Assembly: GCA_002501085.1 (NCBI GenBank)
Contig: DLRL01000052.1
Span: forward strand, 645 to 55,226
Length of the DNA: 54,582 bases
Source: Gemmatimonadales bacterium UBA7889
GTDB lineage: Bacteria > Gemmatimonadota > Gemmatimonadetes > Longimicrobiales > Gaopeijiaceae
Direction of reading: 5' to 3'
Made by a program: the position numbers and the translations under genes
The notes under the pieces: model-generated
Database searches by the model: none
Told to the model about the DNA's origin: nothing
Seen by the model: the letters and a program-made list of their open reading frames with translations, nothing else
Shown: in pieces, positions 7,712-15,715 of the stretch
Layout: each line of letters starts with the position of its first letter
How positions within the stretch are numbered: position 1 is the first letter of the stretch

Positions 7712-8783
7712 CCGGGCCTGCCAAGGTCTTCATGAGATCCTGAACGCGCACTGCGACCATCTTATACAGATCTTCCAACACACCCTTAGAGAACCCTTCG
7801 GGGATATCGATTGACCACTCTAGGACAATGGTTCGGAACGGAACTTCAGCTATATGCTCTAGCACACCCTCTTCAAGAGCGACGATGACATGATAGGGTT
7901 GGGCAGGTTCTCCCAAACCTTCAATAAGGGCTGGTCTCTTATGACTGACATCCATCCCCTGTTCATCCATGAACTCGACCAGGGCAGGGTCAAGCGTTCC
8001 AGCAGGGTTGACCCCGACACTCGAATATCTGCCGCTCTCAGGGAAAGCTTTCTCCGCATAAGCTTCCGCCATTTGACTTGCCCGATTGTTCTCCTCACCC
8101 AGAAACAAAATCCTAAAAATACGTGGGTCGCGTCCTCCTCCTGTGATCGCAAAGATCGCCTGTTCACTGATGTTATCCGCCTGCTCAGAAACCCGCTTAA
8201 GCAAGTTGTTGATCCTAACCAATGCAAAGCTGTCCTGTAGTGGGACTACCCGGTCACTTGCCAATTCTACTAGGTGGTCTAGCACTGTTTTCAACGTCAC
8301 ATCTACAGGGCGAACCAACCCCTCGTGCGTTTGCAGCGCGCGTTCAACATCCTCTTCAAAGAAGGCGGTTAGTGCTTCACCCAGTGCATGGCCTGCCTGT
8401 TGGGCAATGATTTCAACATCACGCGTGACACTTTCAGGCGGACGTACCGTCAATCGTAAAACTTCTCTTCCGATCGTGCCGGCATAGTCACCGATCCGTT
8501 CCAGTGCCACGTTAAGTCGGAGCACCGCTGAGGCGAACCGAAGGTGTCCCGCACTCGGCGCATGTCGGATGATGAAAGCATGACACAGGTAGTTGATCTC
8601 CTTGATCCGTCGATTCACCTGACGGTCTCCTAGGATCACGTTGTTCGCGAGATCCTTATCCCATCCAATAAGCGATCGAACGGTGTCTTTCACTTGATTT
8701 TCGACGAGTCCGGCTACCTTGCGCAGCTTTCTCCGAACCTCGTTGAGATCCGCCTGCATTCGCTGCTCATATTGAGGTGTCAT
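7701..8783 (-). CDS. phoU: PhoU fused to a catalytically dead ArsC/LMW-phosphatase-like domain
   Basis: Residues 1-216 are a PhoU protein: two three-helix repeats with the metal-binding signatures ERIGDYA (95-101) and RVSEQADNISEQA (197-209). PhoU links the Pst importer to the PhoR kinase and represses the regulon when phosphate is plentiful. Residues 222 to about 330 form a second domain with the layout of thioredoxin-coupled arsenate reductases and low-molecular-weight phosphatases: RILFLG strand, P-loop, SQMAEAYA helix, SVGVNP segment, then a DVSHKRP segment. The P-loop, normally CxGNxCRSQ, reads GEENNRASQ (229-237), with Gly229 for the catalytic Cys and Ala235 for the phosphate-binding Arg. 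The domain should therefore not be an enzyme. It sits between pstS and pstC. Confidence 0.88.
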   Translation of the reverse strand: MTPQYEQRMQADLNEVRRKLRKVAGLVENQVKDTVRSLIGWDKDLANNVILGDRQVNRRIKEINYLCHAFIIRHAPSAGHLRFASAVLRLNVALERIGDYAGTIGREVLRLTVRPPESVTRDVEIIAQQAGHALGEALTAFFEEDVERALQTHEGLVRPVDVTLKTVLDHLVELASDRVVPLQDSFALVRINNLLKRVSEQADNISEQAIFAITGGGRDPRIFRILFLGEENNRASQMAEAYAEKAFPESGRYSSVGVNPAGTLDPALVEFMDEQGMDVSHKRPALIEGLGEPAQPYHVIVALEEGVLEHIAEVPFRTIVLEWSIDIPEGFSKGVLEDLYKMVAVRVQDLMKTLAGPDAR

Positions 8784-8819
8784 TCTGAAAAATACCTCGG
8801 TTTCTAGTACAGAAATCGA

Positions 8820-9686
8820 CTATGCACAGCTAACCGAACCAGCTGCTGCAAATCCTTTATCTACCAAAATACACTGACCGGCTTCACCAAGAATCCAGTC
8901 CATGTACTCCTTGATCATTCCTGTCGGCTCTCCAGCAGTGTACATAAAAAGCGGCCTCGCGATGGGATAGCTTCCGTCAATTGCACTCTCCGCCGACGGT
9001 GACACACAGTCCCCCCCGTCAGTCAAAATACAGGGCATCTCTACTATCTCCGTGGCGTAAGCAAGACCACTATATCCGATAGCGCAGGGCGTATTTCCAA
9101 CTAGGTCGACCACCTCTGATGATCCGTTCATATCAAGCGATCCAGGCTTGTACTCATCCTGACCTAGCACTGCTTCCTTGAAGTACGCATATGTCCCAGA
9201 GTTGTTCTGCCGGCTCACCCTTATGATCTCATCGCTTGAGCAACCAGGAATGCTTACTCCTAGTTCACTCCAAGTCTCGTAAGTACCACCCTCTCCATAG
9301 ATCTCAGCAAGCTGTGAGATGGAGAGCGCATCGAGTGGATTGTCAGGGTGAAGAAATACTGCCAGGGCGTCAAAGCCTACGACATGCTCTATAGGATCGA
9401 TCCCTCGGCTACGTGCTTCTTCAATTTCGCTCTCAGTCATCGCTCTGCTTGTATTGGCAATATCCACCGTCCCATTAACCATTGCACTAATCCCAGTCCC
9501 AGATCCACCACCGCTGACCGCCACAGCAACGCTAGGATTGATATCACCGTAGCTCTCTGCCCAGGCCAGAGCTACAAATACAATCGTGTCCGAGCCCTTA
9601 TTTTGAATGACGGTGCGTCTTCCATCAGCGCCTCCGCAGGCCAGGGCCACAAGAAGAACCAGAAGCGCTCCGAACATGCGGTTCAC
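8820..9686 (-). CDS. pstS: Phosphate-binding lipoprotein PstS
   Basis: Periplasmic phosphate receptor of the Pst importer. The N-terminus is a lipoprotein signal: a hydrophobic stretch ending in the lipobox LVALAC, with the lipidated Cys at residue 17. Family phosphate-binding segments follow: KGSDTIVFVALAWAE, SGGGSGTGISAM, IANTSRAM and SRQNNSGTYAYF, matching the PstS-type (PBP-like) fold. Length (288) is normal. The start is GTG at 9686 with an AGGG 7 bases upstream; ATG three codons on is an alternative. It is first in the operon and diverges from the porin gene, so both are likely controlled from the 9687-10014 region. Confidence 0.93.
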   Translation of the reverse strand: MNRMFGALLVLLVALACGGADGRRTVIQNKGSDTIVFVALAWAESYGDINPSVAVAVSGGGSGTGISAMVNGTVDIANTSRAMTESEIEEARSRGIDPIEHVVGFDALAVFLHPDNPLDALSISQLAEIYGEGGTYETWSELGVSIPGCSSDEIIRVSRQNNSGTYAYFKEAVLGQDEYKPGSLDMNGSSEVVDLVGNTPCAIGYSGLAYATEIVEMPCILTDGGDCVSPSAESAIDGSYPIARPLFMYTAGEPTGMIKEYMDWILGEAGQCILVDKGFAAAGSVSCA

Positions 9687-9770
9687 AGGTACACCCTCAC
9701 GCTAGAAGTCATGACATAAATACTCATGCCAAAAGCTATACCCAGACTTCGCTCCTACAACGTCTCAATT

Positions 9771-9797
9771 GTATCAGCAATGTATCGATCGTATCAG
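9771..9797. repeat. Three GTATC direct repeats upstream of pstS
   Basis: GTATCAG (9771-9777), GTATCGA (9782-9788) and GTATCAG (9791-9797) lie in the divergent pstS/porin control region, with spacings of 11 and 9 bases. Read on the pstS-coding strand they are CTGATAC-type units about 85-115 bases before the pstS start. The position suits an activator site such as PhoB, but the 9-base step does not fit the strict 11-base PHO-box rhythm. The repeats are real in the sequence; the function is inferred. Confidence 0.4.
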
Positions 9798-9911
9798 CCC
9801 AAAATCTGGGTTTAAAGCAAGAACTTATTACTCTTAGTCAATGCTTATTCGAGGTACACTTTGAGAGCTCCGTGGAATTCAGCACTGAATCATCAGTACA
9901 TGCCCGGATTT

Positions 9912-9962
9912 CTGTGACGGTTTCGTTACACGATATCCGACGATCCGTGACGTCAACGTGGC
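9912..9962 (+). promoter_or_regulatory. Candidate PHO-box array (11-bp spaced repeats) upstream of the porin
   Basis: Seven-base units recur every 11 bases: CTGTGAC (9912), TCGTTAC (9923), a poor unit TATCCGA (9934), CCGTGAC (9945) and ACGTGGC (9956). Known PHO boxes are direct repeats of a CTGTCAT-like heptamer with 4-base spacers, giving the same 11-base period that PhoB dimers read. The array ends about 50 bases before the porin start, a suitable place for an activator. The rest of the 328-base gap (9687-10014) holds the GTATC repeats and no convincing gene. That this is a PhoB site is an inference. Confidence 0.45.
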
Positions 9963-10014
9963 AACCTCTACATCTGCGAACGTTGCGATTTCCCTCTAAG
10001 GAGATAACGGACTC

Positions 10015-11076
10015 ATGAGACATCGTCAGGTTTTTCTGACGCTCCTGCTAGCCATGGTTGCAGTTCCTGACATGGTTGAGTCCCAAATTGAGATTTCCTC
10101 AAGAGCATCATCGATCCAAGTCGGGGGGAGGGTGCACGCTCAGTATGCTGCCTCATCAGTTGGTGATGCAGACAATGATTTCTTTCTGCGACGTGTACGC
10201 TTAATCGCTGATATCACCGTGAACGATTTCGTTACTGCTCGTGTTCAGCCGGACTTCGCCCGCGGAAAAATCGCCCTTCAAGACGTCTACGTGAGGCTCG
10301 GATCTTCCAACAAGTTCCGAGTTTGGGTGGGACAGTTCAAACGTGCGTTCGACATCTTTGAACTATCGAGCTCAACCGACCTTTCAATCATCGAACGAGA
10401 TGCTCGTGTTGAAGGGGTCTCGGAATGTTCTGGGGTATCCGGCATATGCTCTTACTCACGGCTTATAGAGAAATTGAAGTACGCCGAACGAGACCAGGGC
10501 ATCAAGATTGATGGCTCTTCAGGTCGCATGAGCTACCAGCTTACGCTCACAAACGGCACTGGCATCAATGTGTCCGATGAAAATGATGCCAAATCCTACT
10601 CAGGACGTCTCAGCCTCGCGGCATCGGATAAGGTCACCTTTTCTGCACAGGTGGGCGTTCATGACTATCTGTTTCCGTTGGTGGATACGAGAACGGAAAG
10701 GGGCGTCGCCTGGGGTGCAGATCTAGAATTTGGGACTTGGAGAGATGGCGCTCACATCCAAGCATCAGTAATCCGCGGAGACAACTGGAAATCTCTGGAT
10801 TCAAACCAAAATGAAGTAACATTTCTGACTACTCAGATTGTGGCCTCGTATTACTCTGAGAAAAGTGGTCGGTTGGCTGGAATTGAGCCTCTACTGCGGG
10901 TGAGCTTTGGTGACCCTGACACAGCTATTGGCAAGAATGCAGGGACCGTCGTTACCCCAGGGTTGATGTTTTACCTACAGGGCAAAAGCAAGATCGGGGC
11001 AAACCTTGATATTTACTCGCCCCAACTAGGCGACACAGCTCTCTCATTTAAGGTCCAGACCTACCTTTACTTCTGA
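10015..11076 (+). CDS. Phosphate-selective porin (OprP/OprO-like)
   Basis: Outer-membrane beta-barrel for anion or polyphosphate entry. The protein begins with a Sec signal peptide (hydrophobic LTLLLAMVAVPDMVES, likely cleaved near residue 23). It continues as alternating amphipathic strands: VGGRVHAQYA, NDFFLRRVRLIADITVNDFVTARVQPD and FRVWVGQFKRAFDIFEL are classic porin O/P strands. It ends in an aromatic-rich last strand with C-terminal Phe (TYLYF), the BAM recognition signature. AAGGAG about 10 bases before the ATG is a good ribosome site. It is divergent from pstS and next to phoR/phoB. Phosphate specificity follows family and context; the selectivity lysines cannot be verified by eye. 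Confidence 0.88.
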   Translation: MRHRQVFLTLLLAMVAVPDMVESQIEISSRASSIQVGGRVHAQYAASSVGDADNDFFLRRVRLIADITVNDFVTARVQPDFARGKIALQDVYVRLGSSNKFRVWVGQFKRAFDIFELSSSTDLSIIERDARVEGVSECSGVSGICSYSRLIEKLKYAERDQGIKIDGSSGRMSYQLTLTNGTGINVSDENDAKSYSGRLSLAASDKVTFSAQVGVHDYLFPLVDTRTERGVAWGADLEFGTWRDGAHIQASVIRGDNWKSLDSNQNEVTFLTTQIVASYYSEKSGRLAGIEPLLRVSFGDPDTAIGKNAGTVVTPGLMFYLQGKSKIGANLDIYSPQLGDTALSFKVQTYLYF

Positions 11077-11149
11077 GGCAGTGTCCTCCCTGGACATCCT
11101 AGATACAACGAATCTCTCTAGTAGTAGTGTCGTACAACCGCACAATGAC

Positions 11150-12877
11150 CTATTCCACTGGCAGGGTGAACCGAACTGTTGTCCCCTGACCGAGTTGGCT
11201 CTCCGCGACAACTTCTCCGCCCATTTCCGATACTAGGTGACGAACAATCGCTAACCCTAGACCCGTTCCTCCAAAGTCCCTGGCTCTAGCAGAATCAGCT
11301 CGATAGAAACGTTCAAAAATTCGTGGCAGTGACTCAGCAGGAATTCCATCGCCGTCATCTGAGATCACCACCTCAACCATAGATTCTTGGTTCAGGGCCA
11401 TAGAAACATTTATTGAGCCCCCGTTATCGGTATGCCGCATAGAGTTCTCGAGCAAGTTTCTAAAGACGTGAAATAGCCCCTTGCGGTCACCCTTGACCCT
11501 GAGGTCACCAAAGATATCGAAGGCGATCCCCTCCTTGCCCTCGGTATCTCTTACCACCTGCCATGCCTCTTCTGCTACCTCCTTTGTAGCCACTGACTCT
11601 CGGCCCCCAGTCCATCCACCTGATTCCAGCTTAGATAGATCTAAGAGGTCTTCCACTAGGTGCTCCAGTCGGAGCGTGTTCTTACGAATCGAGGTAAGGA
11701 ACTCCAATTTGAGCTTCTCGGGCGGGTCATCATCAAGCAGTGTTTCCGCGTACCCCCGAATCGAGGTAAGAGGTGTCTTCAGTTCATGCGATGCGTTTGC
11801 TACAAAGTCACGTCTTACTTGCTCAAGCCGGCGAATTTCACTGATATCTAACAACGTTGTGACGGCACCCCCTAGATCTAAGGCTCGAGATGAAACCAGT
11901 AAGTGTCGCCCATTGACCTCAACTTCATCTGAATTGCCTGGCCTGATTACGGAATCCTCCAAGACAGAGCGCAGTTTGTTGTCGCTGACCACGGAGTTGA
12001 CTGGAGCAAAATCTGGTGTATCTGGTAACTCGAGGAGTGCACGGGCACTCCGATTCATACGGACCACTCTGGCATCCTCACTAAGTGCAATGACACCCTC
12101 AGCCATGCAATCAATGAGTGTCTGCATTTCTTCACGCTCATGCCCAAGCTCAGTCAACCGAGACTGAAGTTCATCAGTGAGCATATTGAATGCATCAGCT
12201 ACATCTTGAAGTTCAGTAACCCTTGCGTCCTGAACTCTCACGGCGTAATCGCCCCTGCTAAACTGCCTCGCCCGCTTGGCCAAAAATACCAGTGGCCTCG
12301 TTAGAGCAATACTGATCATATAAGCGGCAACCAAAGCAAAAAGCATGGCGAACAGACCAGCTAGAGCAATCGTCCTCTGCATACCGGAGACTGCTCGTGC
12401 TATGTCAGTCTGTGGGGCAGCAATTCTCATCACAACCGAGGAGCCCTCGAGTGTGATAAGTCTAGCTGCATAGAGAAGTGGCTCGGCAACAGTCTCGCTT
12501 GTGCGCTCCGCAAAACTTACGGTCTCACCACCAACTAACACGCCCTGAACCTCAGGACGGTCGTAGTGATTCTCAATCTCAGGCAGGCGCTCTAGTTCTA
12601 CGTAAGAATCACCGAGTACACTGCCCTCAGGATCAATGAAGGTGACTCTGTAACCGATGTGATCCGTGATCTCTCGTGCAAGTGAATCCAGATCGACTAA
12701 TCCGGCTTCCTGGACGACCCATTCACCTAGGGCGAGCTGCCGCTCTAAATCCTCCCGAACCGTCAATCCAAGTTCCCTTCTGAGGCCACTACTTACTAGT
12801 AGCACAATCAGGACTAAAAGAAGCCCAATGACGCCTAAGAAAGCGGCAAAGAGAGGATATTGGATCCTTATGCGCAT
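11150..12877 (-). CDS. phoR: Phosphate regulon sensor histidine kinase (PhoR-like)
   Basis: Membrane sensor kinase of 575 residues. TM1 is at about 8-30, a periplasmic/extracytoplasmic domain spans about 31-167 and TM2 about 168-192, followed by HAMP (193-245), PAS (about 250-345), HisKA with His364 in FVANASHELKTPL, and the HATPase domain (about 465-575: N-box FRNLLENSMRHT, DDGDGIP, FERFYR, GGTGLGL). PhoR proteins with a large extracytoplasmic domain are known from Gram-positives; E. coli PhoR lacks one. The gene follows phoB by about 105 bases on the same strand and converges with the porin gene. In the family it phosphorylates PhoB when phosphate is scarce, held in check by PhoU and Pst. 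Confidence 0.9.
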   Translation of the reverse strand: MRIRIQYPLFAAFLGVIGLLLVLIVLLVSSGLRRELGLTVREDLERQLALGEWVVQEAGLVDLDSLAREITDHIGYRVTFIDPEGSVLGDSYVELERLPEIENHYDRPEVQGVLVGGETVSFAERTSETVAEPLLYAARLITLEGSSVVMRIAAPQTDIARAVSGMQRTIALAGLFAMLFALVAAYMISIALTRPLVFLAKRARQFSRGDYAVRVQDARVTELQDVADAFNMLTDELQSRLTELGHEREEMQTLIDCMAEGVIALSEDARVVRMNRSARALLELPDTPDFAPVNSVVSDNKLRSVLEDSVIRPGNSDEVEVNGRHLLVSSRALDLGGAVTTLLDISEIRRLEQVRRDFVANASHELKTPLTSIRGYAETLLDDDPPEKLKLEFLTSIRKNTLRLEHLVEDLLDLSKLESGGWTGGRESVATKEVAEEAWQVVRDTEGKEGIAFDIFGDLRVKGDRKGLFHVFRNLLENSMRHTDNGGSINVSMALNQESMVEVVISDDGDGIPAESLPRIFERFYRADSARARDFGGTGLGLAIVRHLVSEMGGEVVAESQLGQGTTVRFTLPVE

Positions 12878-12982
12878 ACGGCTAGGGCCTTATCGGTACA
12901 GCGCCTTCGAGTGCACTTCTAGGTTGGGCATCAAATACAATGGAGAACAAACTCGGATTCTTAGTGATACCGATCAGGAAAG

Positions 12983-13744
12983 TTATTCCAGATCCTTCTT
13001 TAGGCGATAACCAAATCCCCGCACAGTCTGAATGGAATCACCAGCTGTACCGAGCTTGGCTCGTAGGCGCTGCACATGCATGTCAACTGTGCGTGTTTCA
13101 AGTCGATCCGACACATCAGCCTCAACATCCCAAGCTTTTTCCAAAAGCTGCCTTCTACTTAGTGTTCGCTCACGGCACTCTAGGAGTGCACGGAGCAATC
13201 TGAACTCTGTCGGCGTCAGGGATACATCTTCGTCCAAAACCGAGACCTGCATCGCGCTAACATCCATATGAATGGCACCCACTCGGAACATTCTTGATCC
13301 CGCAGATCCTCCTCCAGATTCAGGTACTCTCCTCAGGATAGCCTGAACCCTGAGCACCAACTCTCGTGGACTAAATGGTTTGGTTAAGTAATCGTCAGCG
13401 CCTAACTCCAAACCTGCAATACGCTCTTCTTGTGCCTTCTTAGCCGTCAATACTAAGACAGGGACTCTCTCCGTTTCCGGGTCATCCTTCAAGCGACCCA
13501 AAACCTCATCACCACTAATACCAGGAAGCATACGATCCAGAACAATGAGGTCAGGAATGTCTCGTCCCACCGCCCTCAGAGCTTCAATCCCATTCAAAGT
13601 AGTCTCAACCCTAAAACCTGCGCGGGTCAGTTGGTAGCCGATAAGAGCAGCAATGTCAGGTTCATCCTCTACGACTAGGATTCTTTGACTCCCGGAAGTA
13701 ACCTGGGAATCAGGTTTTCCACTATCAATGGCAAACGTTTTCAT
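12983..13744 (-). CDS. phoB: Phosphate regulon response regulator (PhoB-like, OmpR family)
   Basis: DNA-binding response regulator. The receiver domain (about 21-138) has the acidic pair VVEDEPD, phospho-acceptor D70 in LIVLDRMLPG, T100 and K122 (LTKPFSP). A winged-helix OmpR/PhoB output domain follows (about 150-253) with SLTPTEFRLLRALLE and the C-terminal VRGFGYRL signature. A 20-residue N-terminal extension precedes the receiver, so a later start is possible. It is the first gene of phoB-phoR and would bind the proposed repeats near the porin and pstS. Assignment to PhoB rather than another OmpR regulator rests on context. Confidence 0.9.
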   Translation of the reverse strand: MKTFAIDSGKPDSQVTSGSQRILVVEDEPDIAALIGYQLTRAGFRVETTLNGIEALRAVGRDIPDLIVLDRMLPGISGDEVLGRLKDDPETERVPVLVLTAKKAQEERIAGLELGADDYLTKPFSPRELVLRVQAILRRVPESGGGSAGSRMFRVGAIHMDVSAMQVSVLDEDVSLTPTEFRLLRALLECRERTLSRRQLLEKAWDVEADVSDRLETRTVDMHVQRLRAKLGTAGDSIQTVRGFGYRLKKDLE

Positions 13745-13797
13745 TTAGCTGCTGAGTAACTGTCCTTGGACGAGCAATTGGCTACTACGCACTGGGC

Positions 13798-15030
13798 TCA
13801 AGTGCCACGGCAGAGGTGCTCAAGTTCCTCTTCTGTAAGAGTGTGGTCCGTCTTCTTAGACGCGGTGAAAATTCTCTGCACCAAATTCTGGTCGTCCTCG
13901 TTGTATCCATGCCTCCGGAGCCAGTGCTTTATGTTCGACTGGCCTGACATAGGCCCAACTTCAATGACCTGCTCTCGACCAACTAGTGACGCGGGAACAC
14001 TCGAATAGATTCTATCCGCTAACCAAGCGTCGCCCTTAGCCTCGGCTTTCATGATCGCTGCCGCATGGACTCCAGTGCCGGTGCGGAAAGCGTCTCGACC
14101 CACAACCGGGGATGAGTGGGTGAGTGGAACCTGGCACATATCTGCTGCCAACTGACAATATTCCGGAAGCACAGACAGATCGGATTTGTATCCACCGAGT
14201 AGATGTAGATTGACCAAAAGCAGTTCCATTTCGGCATTGCCACATCGCTCGCCGAGTCCGAGAGCAGTTGCATGCACCCGGGTGGCTCCCGCCTCGATTG
14301 CGGCAAGTGCATTGGCTAGACCAAAACCACGATCGCGGTGCCCATGCCAATCGATCGCGATATCCATCCCTGAAGGCTGCACGATCTCCTCTATCACGAA
14401 CCGCACCAGAGCCCTGACTCCATCTGGGGTAGCGTGGCCGACCGTATCGGAAATGCACAGTCGTTCCGCACCGAGTTCGATCGCCCGACCGAAGAGTTCC
14501 TTGATGTCCTCTGGTTTGGCCCGTGTTGTGTCCTCGGTAACCATCATCACCGACATCCCCTCCGCTACTGCAAAGCTTAGCGCTTCCTTGATGGTTTCCA
14601 ACATATGGTCCAAAGCCCACCCCTCGGTATACTTCCGGATCGGTGAGCTCCCGATGAAGGCACATACCTGAATGGGGAGCCCCACACTCTGACTAATCTC
14701 GACTATCGGACGGATATCCTTTATAAGGGTCCTGGCTGCCGCATTCGCATGAATAGACAGTCCAGTATCCGTGATCTCCTTGGCCAATGCAGTCGCAGCT
14801 TCTACAGCCCGCGGGCCTGCTCCTGGCAAGCCGATGGCCACTGCATGGATACCCAGTTGATCCATCAGGTGCAGTAGACGAATCTTGTCGTCGATTGGCG
14901 GATCCACGACCGAAGGGTTTTGCAGTCCGTCCCGAAGCGTCTCATCGTTTAACTGGATGCCTCTAGCGTTTGACCAGTCGAACGCAGGGCTGGACTGATT
15001 CCAGTCGTAAATCAATTCAGATTCTTGCAT
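13798..15030 (-). CDS. DRE-TIM acyltransferase/lyase (isopropylmalate/homocitrate synthase-like)
   Basis: A metal-dependent TIM-barrel enzyme that makes or breaks a C-C bond at an acyl-CoA. The catalytic strand is DETLRDGLQNPS (RDGLQ at 33-37). The metal ligands H229 and H231 are in DWHGHRDRG, and the substrate-loop equivalent is GLGERCGN (258-265). The HxH loop and GLGERCGN resemble 2-isopropylmalate/homocitrate synthases, but RDGLQN is the form typical of HMG-CoA lyase. At 410 residues it has the barrel and a linker (to about 400) but no C-terminal leucine-binding domain, so it would not be feedback-regulated like LeuA. No leucine or lysine genes are nearby. The reaction is unresolved. Confidence 0.75.
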   Translation of the reverse strand: MQESELIYDWNQSSPAFDWSNARGIQLNDETLRDGLQNPSVVDPPIDDKIRLLHLMDQLGIHAVAIGLPGAGPRAVEAATALAKEITDTGLSIHANAAARTLIKDIRPIVEISQSVGLPIQVCAFIGSSPIRKYTEGWALDHMLETIKEALSFAVAEGMSVMMVTEDTTRAKPEDIKELFGRAIELGAERLCISDTVGHATPDGVRALVRFVIEEIVQPSGMDIAIDWHGHRDRGFGLANALAAIEAGATRVHATALGLGERCGNAEMELLLVNLHLLGGYKSDLSVLPEYCQLAADMCQVPLTHSSPVVGRDAFRTGTGVHAAAIMKAEAKGDAWLADRIYSSVPASLVGREQVIEVGPMSGQSNIKHWLRRHGYNEDDQNLVQRIFTASKKTDHTLTEEELEHLCRGT

Positions 15031-15302
15031 GAACGTCGAAATTCAAATGTGGCTCACCATTGTACAGCCTAAAGATACCCACCTTTTCCGGAGAGGTCAT
15101 GCAACCGTTCCCATCCTCGGAGATTTCATCGTGTCCCGAGTAGCCAGGGTAGGGGTTAAAGCCACACTATAGATAGGTTCAGCTGAACATTTTCTTATAA
15201 TCTTAAACTCATCTTCCACCTCTGATGTGACAGAATGACGGACCCCAGAACACCGACCTCGTATGGCGACACTGCAGTTCTGCAGTCGGATTCCCTCGTT
15301 CC

Positions 15303-15707
15303 TTGAAGTGGACTTTGCAGAGCCTCTCAGGCAATCACGCTCACACTGATGTGTCAGCCGCAAACCCGAGACTTAGGGGGCGCACTTACACAATCCCATT
15401 CGATGGAGTCTGGAAATCAGCATTGAAAGTCTCTAATAAACAAATGCGAGGCTGGTCCGTACTCTACATCGACGACCAAACTGGAGTGATCGTAGCAGAA
15501 GCACTAAGGCTTCCCTGGAGAGATAAAGATGATGTCAGAATCTCGATCGGGCTTGATGAGAATGGTCAGACCCGAGTAGACCTGAGGTCTACCTCCCGCC
15601 AAGGGAAAAGGGATTGGGGTCGGAATCGCCGGAGGATTTTGAGCTTCCTGCGTCTTCTTGATAAGGAACTTTCTGCACGCCCTGACCAAATCCTAAATCA
15701 GAGTTAG
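15303..15707 (+). CDS. DUF1499 family protein
   Basis: A 134-residue protein whose C-terminal two thirds match the DUF1499 pattern: a short strand with an aromatic (RTYTIPFDGVW), then VLYIDDQTGVIVAEA, then a DVRISIG strand, and the signature RVDLRSTSRQGKRDWGRNRRRI leading to a helix that ends FLRLLDKEL. The start is uncertain: TTG 15303 is the longest option and GTG 15351 is another; neither has a clear ribosome site. It is followed 8 bases later by a lipoprotein gene with which it probably forms an operon. Function of the family is unknown to me. Confidence 0.7.
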   Translation: MKWTLQSLSGNHAHTDVSAANPRLRGRTYTIPFDGVWKSALKVSNKQMRGWSVLYIDDQTGVIVAEALRLPWRDKDDVRISIGLDENGQTRVDLRSTSRQGKRDWGRNRRRILSFLRLLDKELSARPDQILNQS

Positions 15708-15715
15708 GTGGACGT

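Noticed and set aside
9838..10023. 61-codon minus-strand frame in the pstS/porin gap
   Set aside because: No motif, and it covers the repeat array that is better explained as a control region.
11481..12167. 228-codon plus-strand frame opposite phoR
   Set aside because: Ser-rich, no family features; mirrors the third-position pattern of phoR.
14036..14665. 209-codon frame inside the DRE-TIM gene on the same strand
   Set aside because: Low-complexity Gly/Arg/Ser composition and complete overlap with a strongly supported gene in another frame.
15196..15201. TATAAT about 100 bases before the DUF1499 gene, considered as its promoter
   Set aside because: No acceptable -35 element at 16-18 bases upstream; the hexamer alone is too common.
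15097..15363. 88-codon minus-strand frame before the DUF1499 gene
   Set aside because: No similarity pattern, overlaps the start of the DUF1499 gene, and composition is random-looking.
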